64,000 bases of DNA from Chitiniphilus purpureus. Lineage in GTDB: Bacteria > Pseudomonadota > Gammaproteobacteria > Burkholderiales > Chitinibacteraceae. The position numbers and the translations under genes were made by a program. Position 1 is the stretch's first letter; each line of letters opens with the position of its first letter. Below the pieces are notes generated by a model, which did no database searches, was not told where the DNA came from, and worked only from the letters and a program-made list of their open reading frames with translations. The stretch spans positions 1,511,501-1,575,500 of the forward strand of contig NZ_CP106753.1 in NCBI RefSeq assembly GCF_025642115.1, written 5' to 3'. This document shows, piece after piece, positions 1 to 9,932 of this stretch.

Positions 1-1586
1 TTGGGCTGGCTGTGGCCGAACGGCTCGCCGATCGGCCAGTCCCACACCACCTTCTTCGTCGTCGGCTCGGACAGCTGCCGCGGCGTGCCTAGGTGGTCGC
101 TCCAGGCGTAGTAGAGCCGGGTCGCGCTGCTGGGGCCTTGCAGCACCGCGATCGGGTGCCCGTTCAGCCACACCGTTTCCTGCACCCGCTGCCCGGTGGC
201 GTCGTATTCGCCCAGCAGTTGGCCGGCTTCGTCGTAGGCGAAATAGCTGGTGCGACTGCCGTTGTCGGTCTTCCTCACCCATTGGCCGAGCGCGTTGTAC
301 TGGTTGTCCCACCACACATTGCTGTGCTTGTTGCGGATGCGGCGGCCAGCGTTGTTGTAGACGAAGGCACCGCTGTTGGTCATGTTGCCGGCGGCGTCCC
401 AGGTGTGGCGCACGGTGCTGCCGCCTTCGGTCCGCTCGTGGATGCGGTTGCTGGTCGGGCTGTAGGTGATGACCTGGCTGGTCTGGGTGCCGGTGGTCTT
501 TTCGGTGCGGTTGCCGTTGCGGTCGTATTGGAAGCCGAAGGTGGTGTGCTGCCCGATGTTGGCCAGCCGCAGCCGGTCGTTGGCATCGTAGCCATAGCTG
601 CGCACCTGGGTGGCGATGCCGGGGTCCTGGTGGGTCAGGTTGCCGCTGCGGTCGTACTGGTAACTGTAGCTTTGGTTGGCCAGGGTGATGCCGGCAGTGC
701 GGCCGGCGAAGTCGCCCGGTTGTTGCCACACCTGACCATTGCCCCAGGTCCAGCCGATCAGGCGGCCGTCGGCGCTGTACTGGATGTTGCGGGCGATGAA
801 GGTGTTGCCCAGCTGCACCGCGGCGATGCGGCCATTGGCCCAGCTGTAGCGGATCGGGCTGCCCGACGGATAGGTGAGCCGTTCCACCTGGCCGGTCGCC
901 AGATGGCCATAGCTGCTGGCCAGGGTGACGGCGCCGATCCGGCGTTCAACCCGGCTCAGCCAGCCTTGCGCGGTGTAGCTGTAGCGGGTGCTGCCACTGC
1001 TGTCGCCAAAGCCGGCCAGCTGGCCGATGGCTTGGGCCGGGTCGTAGTGGAAGGTGTGGGTTTCGTCACCGTAGGCGACGCTGGTCACGCGGCCGAGGGG
1101 GTCGTAGCGGGTGGTGGCAGGCTTGTTGCGGGCGTCGGTCCGGGTCTGCAGCTGGCCGTCGGCCTGGTAGGTGTAGGTGGTGGTGCCGCTGTCGGGACTG
1201 ATCTGCTGGATCAGGTCGTCAAAGCCGTTGTAGCTGTAGCGGGTGGTGAAGCCCTCCGGATCTGTGACGCTGACGAGGTTGTCGCGGGCGTCATGGCTGA
1301 GGCTGACCACGCCGCCATCCGGATAGGTGATCCTGCTCAGCCGGTTGAGCGCGTCGTATTCATAGCGCGTCACCCTGCCTTGCGGGTCTGTTTGCGCGGT
1401 GCGGTTGCCGTTGGCGTCATAGGTGAAGGTGGTCTGGTGGCCCTGGGCATCCATGATGCGTTCGAGCCGGCCGAGCGCATCGTAGTCGTAGAAGGTGCTG
1501 ACCACCGGTTGGTGGGTCGGTACGGCGGCGGCCAGCAGGCCGGAGGCGCCCAGCGTTAGCAGGGCGGCAATGAGGTGCTGTTGCAT
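1..1586 (-). CDS. RHS-repeat protein, C-terminal half with core motif (runs off left edge)
   Basis: Partial gene whose 3' end lies left of the window. The frame stays open from an ATG at 1586, with AAGGA seven bases upstream, to base 1. It starts with a signal-peptide-like segment (MQQHLIAALLTLGASGLLAA), then carries many YD repeats of the YDALGRL / YDANGNRT type. At the left edge it reaches the conserved RHS core (YYAWSDHLGTPRQL, then WDWPIGEPFG), after which RHS proteins normally carry a variable tip, here unseen. RHS proteins form a shell around a C-terminal cargo, often a toxin; whether a toxin follows cannot be told. The frame is the same as that of the upstream RHS gene, from which one TGA and six sense codons separate it, so this may be half of a split or stop-interrupted RHS gene. 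Confidence 0.85.
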   Translation of the reverse strand, partial: MQQHLIAALLTLGASGLLAAAVPTHQPVVSTFYDYDALGRLERIMDAQGHQTTFTYDANGNRTAQTDPQGRVTRYEYDALNRLSRITYPDGGVVSLSHDARDNLVSVTDPEGFTTRYSYNGFDDLIQQISPDSGTTTYTYQADGQLQTRTDARNKPATTRYDPLGRVTSVAYGDETHTFHYDPAQAIGQLAGFGDSSGSTRYSYTAQGWLSRVERRIGAVTLASSYGHLATGQVERLTYPSGSPIRYSWANGRIAAVQLGNTFIARNIQYSADGRLIGWTWGNGQVWQQPGDFAGRTAGITLANQSYSYQYDRSGNLTHQDPGIATQVRSYGYDANDRLRLANIGQHTTFGFQYDRNGNRTEKTTGTQTSQVITYSPTSNRIHERTEGGSTVRHTWDAAGNMTNSGAFVYNNAGRRIRNKHSNVWWDNQYNALGQWVRKTDNGSRTSYFAYDEAGQLLGEYDATGQRVQETVWLNGHPIAVLQGPSSATRLYYAWSDHLGTPRQLSEPTTKKVVWDWPIGEPFGHSQP

Positions 1587-1604
1587 CGGATCGTCCTTGA
1601 GCGC

Positions 1605-3884
1605 TCAGTGGGCGGTGGGTGCGGTGGGCAGGGCCTGTGCCGCGGTGACCGCCTGTTGGCCGGCCGCCAGTGCGCCGCTTGGATCGATCCGGTCTTCGCG
1701 CGTGCGATTGCCGGCGGCATCCAGCGTGTATTCCACCTTGCTGCCACTGCTGTGGTCGAGGCCGACCAGGCGGTGCGCCGGATCGTAGCGATAGCTGAGC
1801 CCGCTGCCATCGGGCAGGGTGACCCTGCTGAGCAGGCCGGTGGGCAGGTAATCAAAGGTGGTGGTGCCGTGGACCTCGGTGCGGGACTTCAAGCGCTGGC
1901 GCAGGTCGTAGCTGAAGGTGGTGCTGCGGTTGTCCGGGTCGATCTGCTCCAGCAGGTTGCCGTGGGCGTCATAGCGGGGATAGCGGGTGACCTGGTTCAG
2001 CGGGTTGGTCACGGTGGCGAGGTTGCCCTGGGCGTCGTAGCTGTAGCGGGTGAGCTGGCCCAACGGATCGGTCGCGGTCTCCAGCAGGCCATTGGGCAGA
2101 TAGGTCCAGCGCCAGGCGCGGGTGACGCCGTCGGCGGTGATCTGCTTTTGCAGCAAGTGGCCTTGGTCGTCATAGCTGAAGGTAGTGACGCGGCCGGGTT
2201 CGGTGAGGGTGGCGGGCAGGCGGAAGGTGGGGTGCCAGGTGGTGGTGACGGTGCGGGCCTGCGGGGTGCCGGCGGCTTCGGTGCGGGTGGTTTCGAGGTT
2301 GCGGGTCAGGTCGTAGCCGTAGGTGGTGCTCACGCCGTTGAAGTCGGTGCGGGACTGGACGTTGCCGTTGGCGTCATAGCCGAGCGTGGCACTGGCCGGG
2401 CCGCAACCGGCGCCGCCGGGCTGATCCTGGCCGGTGAGCAGCCAGCGCTTGCCGATCTGGGTGAAGTGGTAGCGGCGGACGGTACCGAGGGGATCGGTCT
2501 CGGTGGTGGTGCGGGTGCTGCCGGCCTGGGTGAAGGCGAGGCTGACCTTGTCGATGCCGCCGACGTGCTCGGAGGAGATGGCCTCGCCGTCGGCGTTGTA
2601 GCGCCAGGTGGCGTAGCGCACCCCGGCTTCGTCGGTGATGCCGGTCAGGAGGTAGGGATTGGGGTCTTCGTAGTGGTATTGGCGGCTGGTCTGGTCAGGG
2701 TGGGTGACCGAGACCAAATGCCCGACGGCGTCGTAGGCATATTGGAGGGTCGCTCCGCCGTTGGTCGTGGCGGCACTGATGCGGCCATTTGTGTCGTATT
2801 TGAATTGGATCGAATTACCGTAGCGATCGGAAACCTGCTTGAGCATTTTGCTTGAAGTGAAATAGGACAAGGTGATGGTGTTGGCCGGGGTCTCGATCGA
2901 AATCAGACGACCGTCGTTGTCATAGAATTCGATATTGGCGCCATCCACCACTCGGAAACCATTGGCGTTGAACGACACTTGGTATTGCCGCAGCGAATTG
3001 TCAGCGCGTGGCGTTGCGGGACCATACCCCCAAACCTTGAAGGACCAGCGCTTGCCGTTTGCCCGTTCCAGCACGAAATAGTCGTCGTACGAGCTGAACC
3101 GTTCAGGTTGCAATTGCTGATACGTGGCCCAATCCAGCTGGGTATCGGCAGCCATCTGTGTTCTGGTGCCGGGGGGGCCAGGAAAGCTCCAAACCTCCAC
3201 TGGCAGCGTGGTTTTCATATGCACGATGCGTCCGCTATAACCATGGCGCCAACCGAAACCCAGCCCTAGATCAGAACCGGCTTGGCTGTTGAAGTAGCGG
3301 ATCAGGGGCAGTGTATTGGACGCGTGGTCAAGTTCATGTTCGAACTTGTTGCCTGTCGCGGTGGCAATCGGATTGCCGGAGCATTGGTCCGGCTCACCCA
3401 GATCGGGATCATCGTCTACCAATTCCCGATTCACTTGGCGACAGCCATTGGCGCTGACACTGAGATAGGAGCCGATCGGACAGGCAGTGACGCATTGCTC
3501 AGTTGCAATGCTATAGAACTGCCCGGCGCCACAGCGGCCATACTCTCCGACACGCGACCCACGAACGTTATCGATTGGTTCGTGCGTGAAATGGTAGTGG
3601 CGGACGAAAATGGGGGCGAGTTCACCCGTCCCGGCCCGTGTATCGCCCGCGTAATACCAAGAGGAACCCGGGATAAATGAGCACTTGATGCCTCTGGGGT
3701 GCTCATTGCATGCCTTCATGTGCATTTCTCCCATTTCTGGAAGAGAAAATGCACATCCATATTGCCCACAATACCAATACCCCCTGCGCGGCGGACGTTC
3801 ATCCTCGCCCGCCGCATGCGTTGTCGAAAAGACAAGCAATGCAAGCAGCAGCAATACAGCATTCCAGTATTTATGAGACATCAT
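1605..3884 (-). CDS. RHS-repeat protein with DUF6531-type N-terminal region, lacks the core
   Basis: A 759-residue secreted protein. The N-terminus (MMSHKYWNAVLLLLALLVFSTTHA) is a signal peptide; ATG at 3884 or 3881 is possible. Residues about 25-165 are cysteine-rich and of unknown role. A DUF6531-like region follows (GNPIATATGNKFEHELDH), then YD repeats to the end. It stops just after LDAAGNRTREDRIDPSGALA, where intact RHS proteins usually continue into more repeats and the DHLGTPR core. That missing part is encoded in frame immediately downstream. The first third (about 2700-3880) looks less GC-rich than the rest, as is common for RHS genes gained or reshuffled by transfer. Possible roles are an RHS shell subunit or a decayed gene; the clean second start argues for two working genes. 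Confidence 0.85.
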   Translation of the reverse strand: MMSHKYWNAVLLLLALLVFSTTHAAGEDERPPRRGYWYCGQYGCAFSLPEMGEMHMKACNEHPRGIKCSFIPGSSWYYAGDTRAGTGELAPIFVRHYHFTHEPIDNVRGSRVGEYGRCGAGQFYSIATEQCVTACPIGSYLSVSANGCRQVNRELVDDDPDLGEPDQCSGNPIATATGNKFEHELDHASNTLPLIRYFNSQAGSDLGLGFGWRHGYSGRIVHMKTTLPVEVWSFPGPPGTRTQMAADTQLDWATYQQLQPERFSSYDDYFVLERANGKRWSFKVWGYGPATPRADNSLRQYQVSFNANGFRVVDGANIEFYDNDGRLISIETPANTITLSYFTSSKMLKQVSDRYGNSIQFKYDTNGRISAATTNGGATLQYAYDAVGHLVSVTHPDQTSRQYHYEDPNPYLLTGITDEAGVRYATWRYNADGEAISSEHVGGIDKVSLAFTQAGSTRTTTETDPLGTVRRYHFTQIGKRWLLTGQDQPGGAGCGPASATLGYDANGNVQSRTDFNGVSTTYGYDLTRNLETTRTEAAGTPQARTVTTTWHPTFRLPATLTEPGRVTTFSYDDQGHLLQKQITADGVTRAWRWTYLPNGLLETATDPLGQLTRYSYDAQGNLATVTNPLNQVTRYPRYDAHGNLLEQIDPDNRSTTFSYDLRQRLKSRTEVHGTTTFDYLPTGLLSRVTLPDGSGLSYRYDPAHRLVGLDHSSGSKVEYTLDAAGNRTREDRIDPSGALAAGQQAVTAAQALPTAPTAH

Positions 3885-6046
<2,162 letters not shown>

Positions 6047-6177
6047 GCAGGGCGGCGTCTGCCGCCTGCGGCCGGCAGGATCGCGGCTGAAGCGGGTGCC
6101 TTGCCCACCGTCCGGCATCGCTGCGGATGCTGCGGCAGGCAAGCCCGGGGCGGGAGGGGAGGCGTGCCGGTGGCGGC

Positions 6178-7125
6178 TCAGTCCTCGTCCGCGTCCTGGG
6201 CCTCGCACAGCAGGTTCTGCCGTACCACCTCGCGTGTCAGGTGTGGGGCGAACAGCTGGATGAAGTCGAATGCGTAACCGCGCAGGTAGGCATCCCGGCG
6301 GATGCCGATATGGGTGGTCGATTTCTCGAACAGATGCCCGGCATCGATCACATCGAGCCCGGTATCGTGTTCCGGCTCGTAGGCCATGCTGGCGATCAGG
6401 CCGATGCCCAGACCCAGGCGCACATAGGTTTTGATCACGTCGGTATCGATGGCGGTCAGCACCACGTTGGGTGTGAGGTTGCGCTGCTCGAACGCCCGGT
6501 TGATCTTGCTGCGTCCGGTGAAGGCAAAATCGTAGGTGATCAGCGGATAGGCCGCGATGTCCTCCAGTGCCAGCGCGCGTTCGAGCGTGGTGAGTGGATG
6601 GCCGTCGGGGACCACCACCGAGCGGTTCCAGTCGTAGCAGTCAAGCATCGCCAGCTCGGGGTAGTGGTCGATGCCTTCGGTGGCGACGGCAAGATCGGCT
6701 TCGCCTTCGACCACCATTTCACTGATCTGGGTGGGGCTGCCCTGCTTGATCGAGAGCCGCACCTTGGGATAACGCTCCAGGAAGGCCTTCACCGTCTCGG
6801 GCAGCGCGTAGCGTGCCTGGGTGTGGGTGGTGGCGATGGTGAGGCTGCCGCCCTCGACGTTGACGAATTCCTCGCCGATGCGCTTGAGGTTCTGCGCCTG
6901 CATCAGCATGCGCTCGGCGATACGCAGGATCTCGCGGCCCGGCGCGGTCACATCGACCACCCGCTTGCCGTTGCGGATGAAGATCTGCACGCCCAGTTCA
7001 TCCTCCAAAAGGCGGATCTGCTTGGAGATGCCCGGTTGCGAGGTGTGCAGCTTCTCGGCCGCTTCGGAGACATTCAGCCCCTGCTTGGCCACTTCGACCA
7101 AGTAGCGCAATTGCTGCAGCTTCAT
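6178..7125 (-). CDS. cysB: LysR-type regulator CysB
   Basis: A 315-residue LysR-family activator of cysteine biosynthesis and sulfate assimilation, normally responding to N-acetylserine. The winged helix-turn-helix lies at about residues 1-60 (LNVSEAAEKLHTSQPGISKQ is the CysB/Cbl signature), followed by an effector domain of typical length with the TTHTQARYALP segment characteristic of CysB. It is divergent from the TSUP permease and APS reductase genes, its likely targets. ATAAC/GTTAT repeats in the shared upstream region fit autoregulation and control of the divergent pair. Confidence 0.95.
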   Translation of the reverse strand: MKLQQLRYLVEVAKQGLNVSEAAEKLHTSQPGISKQIRLLEDELGVQIFIRNGKRVVDVTAPGREILRIAERMLMQAQNLKRIGEEFVNVEGGSLTIATTHTQARYALPETVKAFLERYPKVRLSIKQGSPTQISEMVVEGEADLAVATEGIDHYPELAMLDCYDWNRSVVVPDGHPLTTLERALALEDIAAYPLITYDFAFTGRSKINRAFEQRNLTPNVVLTAIDTDVIKTYVRLGLGIGLIASMAYEPEHDTGLDVIDAGHLFEKSTTHIGIRRDAYLRGYAFDFIQLFAPHLTREVVRQNLLCEAQDADED

Positions 7126-7140
7126 GGTCTTTCTCCTGAA

Positions 7141-7201
7141 ATAACTCGTTATTCTAAAATCCTAACACATCAGTATATGGTCTTATAACCCCGGTTGTTA
7201 T
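7141..7201. promoter_or_regulatory. inverted ATAAC/GTTAT repeats, candidate CysB operators
   Basis: Between cysB and the TSUP gene are two inverted repeats: ATAACTCGTTAT at 7141-7152 and ATAACCCCGGTTGTTAT at 7185-7201. CysB is known to bind loosely conserved ATAAC-type half-sites. Placement between cysB and sulfur genes fits; the assignment is inference from position and pattern. Confidence 0.55.
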
Positions 7202-7301
7202 CATGGCCCTCCGCCGTGCCTATCGCCGGCACGGACCGTCGCGGCGCCCCCTGCCACACCGCTGCGCACCGGCCGCCCCCTTACCCCGCTCAAGGTCTTG
7301 C

Positions 7302-8081
7302 ATGGAACTCGGATATATCGTCGCCGGCCTCGCGGTCGGCTTCATCGTCGGCGTGACCGGCGTCGGCGGCGGCTCGCTGATGACGCCCATCCTGCTGTTC
7401 TTCGGCGTCAATCCGGCGACCGCGGTCGGCACCGATCTGCTCTATGCCGCCATCACCAAGGCCGGTGGCGTGGTAGTGCACCAGCGGCAGCGCAATATCG
7501 ATTGGAAGATCAGCGCCTGGCTCGCCGCGGGCAGCGTGCCGGCGGCGCTTGCCACTGTGTGGGCGCTGCACGGGCTGCGTGCCGATACCGAGGCGATCAA
7601 TACCGTGATCAAGCACGCATTGGGGATCGCCCTGCTGGTGACCGCGGCCGCCATCGTGTGCAAGCAGCGGCTGCTGGCCTTTGCCCAGCGCCATATCCCG
7701 GTCGGCGAGACCCTGTACGGTGGCCGGCGCCGGCTGTGGGCCACGGTGGCCACCGGCGTGTTGCTGGGGGTCATCGTCACCCTGTCGTCGATCGGCGCCG
7801 GCGCCATCGGTACCATCGCGCTGTTCCTGCTGTTTCCGCTGCTGCCGACGGCGCGCCTGGTCGGCACCGAGATCGCCCACGCGGTGCCGCTGACGCTGGT
7901 GGCGGGCCTGGGCCACGCGGGGTTGGGCAATATCGATTGGGGCCTGCTAACCAACCTGCTGATCGGCTCGCTTCCGGGGATCTATCTTGGCAGCCACCTG
8001 ACCGGCCGCCTGCCTGACCGGGTGTTGCGCCCGGTGCTGGCCGGCATGCTGGCGCTGGTGGGGGCCAAACTTGTGTTTTGA
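7302..8081 (+). CDS. TSUP (TauE/SafE) family permease
   Basis: A 259-residue polytopic membrane protein of the sulfite/sulfonate exporter TSUP family. The start is the ATG before ELGYIVAGLAVGF, with AAGG upstream; a longer frame from 7203 adds an arginine/proline-rich stretch unlike the family. Visible features are the glycine-rich first membrane segment (GVTGVGGGSLMTPIL), two TauE halves, and a matching motif in the second half (LSSIGAGAIGTIALFLL). It lies 26 bases ahead of the APS reductase gene and probably shares its transcript. Context suggests transport of a sulfur oxyanion (sulfate or sulfite); the direction cannot be read from sequence. Confidence 0.88.
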   Translation: MELGYIVAGLAVGFIVGVTGVGGGSLMTPILLFFGVNPATAVGTDLLYAAITKAGGVVVHQRQRNIDWKISAWLAAGSVPAALATVWALHGLRADTEAINTVIKHALGIALLVTAAAIVCKQRLLAFAQRHIPVGETLYGGRRRLWATVATGVLLGVIVTLSSIGAGAIGTIALFLLFPLLPTARLVGTEIAHAVPLTLVAGLGHAGLGNIDWGLLTNLLIGSLPGIYLGSHLTGRLPDRVLRPVLAGMLALVGAKLVF

Positions 8082-8107
8082 CCGGTCACGGTCGCTTGGA
8101 GTCAATC

Positions 8108-8791
8108 ATGGATCTGGAACAAAAGCTGGCGCAGACGCTGGCGGTGCTGCGCGGCATCGAGGCTGAATACAGCCCGGCGATGTTTGCCAATTCCTTCGGT
8201 GCCGAGGATATGGTGATCACCGATCTGATCGCCCGGCACGGCCTTGATATCGGGGTCTTCAGCCTGGATACCGGGCGGCTGCCGGCGGAGACCTATGATT
8301 TGATGGCCACGGTACGGCAGGCGTATCCGACCACGCAGGTCGTCACCTTCTTCCCCAGCGCCGCCAGCGTCGAGCACTATGTGAACACGCATGGCATCAA
8401 CGCCTTCTATGAGTCGGTGGCGATGCGCAAGGAATGCTGCCGCATCCGCAAGCTGGAGCCGCTGGCGCGGGCGCTTGCGGGCAAGAAGGCGTGGATCACC
8501 GGACTGCGCCGCGAGCAATCGCCCACCCGCACCGACATGGCGCACCAGGAATGGGACGAAGGCAACGGCCTTGCCAAGTTCAATCCCCTGCTCGAATGGA
8601 CCGAAAAGGAAGTCTGGGCCTACCTGCGGGGCAACAACGTGCCGTACAACAAGCTGCACGACCAGTTCTATCCATCGATCGGGTGCGCGCCCTGTACCCG
8701 CTCGGTGGCGCTGGGCGAGGACGTGCGCGCCGGCCGCTGGTGGTGGGAGAACCCCGAATTCAAGGAGTGTGGCCTGCACGCCAAGGCATAG
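8108..8791 (+). CDS. cysH: assimilatory adenylyl-sulfate (APS) reductase
   Basis: A 227-residue PAPS/APS reductase that makes sulfite from activated sulfate with thioredoxin as donor. The start follows TTGGAG and yields MDLEQKLAQTL. The protein has the nucleotide-binding SLDTGRLPAET region, the CC pair in KECCRIRK and the second pair in GCAPCTR. These four cysteines bind a [4Fe-4S] cluster and mark APS-type rather than PAPS-type enzymes. The C-terminal ECGLH supplies the catalytic cysteine. It follows the TSUP permease and is divergent from cysB. Confidence 0.93.
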   Translation: MDLEQKLAQTLAVLRGIEAEYSPAMFANSFGAEDMVITDLIARHGLDIGVFSLDTGRLPAETYDLMATVRQAYPTTQVVTFFPSAASVEHYVNTHGINAFYESVAMRKECCRIRKLEPLARALAGKKAWITGLRREQSPTRTDMAHQEWDEGNGLAKFNPLLEWTEKEVWAYLRGNNVPYNKLHDQFYPSIGCAPCTRSVALGEDVRAGRWWWENPEFKECGLHAKA

Positions 8792-8870
8792 GCTGCACAA
8801 GCCGCCCAACCGGTTCCAAGCCGGGAACAGGGCCGCGGCGGCACGCTGTCCCGCCTTGCGCGGCGGCGCG

Positions 8871-8879
8871 TGGGATAAT
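8871..8879 (+). promoter_or_regulatory. candidate extended -10 promoter for the srkA-like gene
   Basis: TGGGATAAT has the TG-N extension and a -10 hexamer matching TATAAT at five of six positions, about 30 bases before the start of the following gene. No good -35 is present. Confidence 0.35.
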
Positions 8880-8908
8880 GCGCGTTCTATACAGCTTTGT
8901 GAGATCCG

Positions 8909-9910
8909 ATGCCCGTTCCCGTTGCTGAAAGCGCGCCGCACCCCTACGCGGCACTGACCCCCGATCTGGTGCTCGATGCCCTCGAAAGCGTGGGGCTTGT
9001 GGTCAACGGCAGCCAATTCCCACTCAACAGCTATGAGAACCGGGTCTACCAGGTGGGGGTGGAGGATGCGGCGCCGGTGATCGCCAAGTTCTATCGCCCC
9101 GGGCGCTGGAGCGATGCGCAGATACTGGAGGAGCACGTCTTCTCCACGCTGCTGCAGGAGCGCGAGATTCCGGTGGTGGCACCATGCGTGATCGACGGGC
9201 AGACGCTGTTCACCCATGGCGGATTCCGGTTTGCGCTGTTTCCCCGGCGCGGCGGGCGGGCTCCGGAGCTGGACGATGCGCAGACGCTGACCTGGCTGGG
9301 GCGTTTTCTCGGGCGCATCCATGCCGTGGGCGCGATCGAACCGTTCGCCCATCGTCCCGCGTTGACACCTGAATCGTTCGGCACCGTGCCGCGCACCTTT
9401 GTGCTGGAGCACGGCTTCATCCCCGCCGAACTGCTGCCGGCCTACGAGAGCGTCTCGGCGCAGGCACTCGAGGGCGTGGCCTACTGCTATCAACGCGCGG
9501 GCACCGTGGCCGCGCTGCGGCTGCACGGCGATGTGCACGGCGGCAATATGCTGTGGACGCCGGACGGGCCGCACTTCGTCGATCTGGACGACGCACGCAT
9601 GGGCCCGGCGGTGCAGGACCTGTGGATGCTGCTTTCGGGTGAGCGCGAGGACCGGGTGCGCCAGCTCGCCGATGTGCTGGCCGGCTACGAGGATTTCTGC
9701 GGGTTCGATGCGCGCGAACTGCATCTGATCGAGGCACTGCGCACCTTGCGCCTGATGCACTACGCCGGCTGGCTGGCGCAACGCTGGGACGACCCGGCGT
9801 TTCCGCACGCATTTCCGTGGTTCAACACGCAGCGCTACTGGCAGGAGCACATCCTGGCACTGCGCGAGCAGGTGGCGGCGATGGACGAGGCGCCGCTGTG
9901 GCCGGCCTAG
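8909..9910 (+). CDS. srkA: SrkA/YihE-type serine/threonine kinase
   Basis: A 333-residue kinase-like protein of the aminoglycoside phosphotransferase fold, matching SrkA (YihE), a stress-response Ser/Thr kinase. The catalytic loop LHGDVHGGN is at 205-213 (Asp208 the expected base) and the metal-binding FVDLDD is near 223-228. The N-terminal SYENRVYQV segment is the family hallmark. It is monocistronic between cysH and the convergent c-di-GMP regulator gene, with its own promoter-like sequence upstream. In E. coli the protein limits stress-induced death; that role is carried over from the family. Confidence 0.88.
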   Translation: MPVPVAESAPHPYAALTPDLVLDALESVGLVVNGSQFPLNSYENRVYQVGVEDAAPVIAKFYRPGRWSDAQILEEHVFSTLLQEREIPVVAPCVIDGQTLFTHGGFRFALFPRRGGRAPELDDAQTLTWLGRFLGRIHAVGAIEPFAHRPALTPESFGTVPRTFVLEHGFIPAELLPAYESVSAQALEGVAYCYQRAGTVAALRLHGDVHGGNMLWTPDGPHFVDLDDARMGPAVQDLWMLLSGEREDRVRQLADVLAGYEDFCGFDARELHLIEALRTLRLMHYAGWLAQRWDDPAFPHAFPWFNTQRYWQEHILALREQVAAMDEAPLWPA

Positions 9911-9932
9911 ACGGCCGGGGCAGCGCCACGGC

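Noticed and set aside
93..1559. Long plus-strand open frame (488 codons) opposite the RHS gene
   Set aside because: It is the complement of the RHS repeats in GC-rich DNA; composition is Val/Ala/Gly-rich without motifs, while the minus strand carries clear YD repeats and the DHLGTPR core.
8102..9850. 582-codon minus-strand frame across cysH and srkA
   Set aside because: It spans two genes of the other strand and shows no protein family features.
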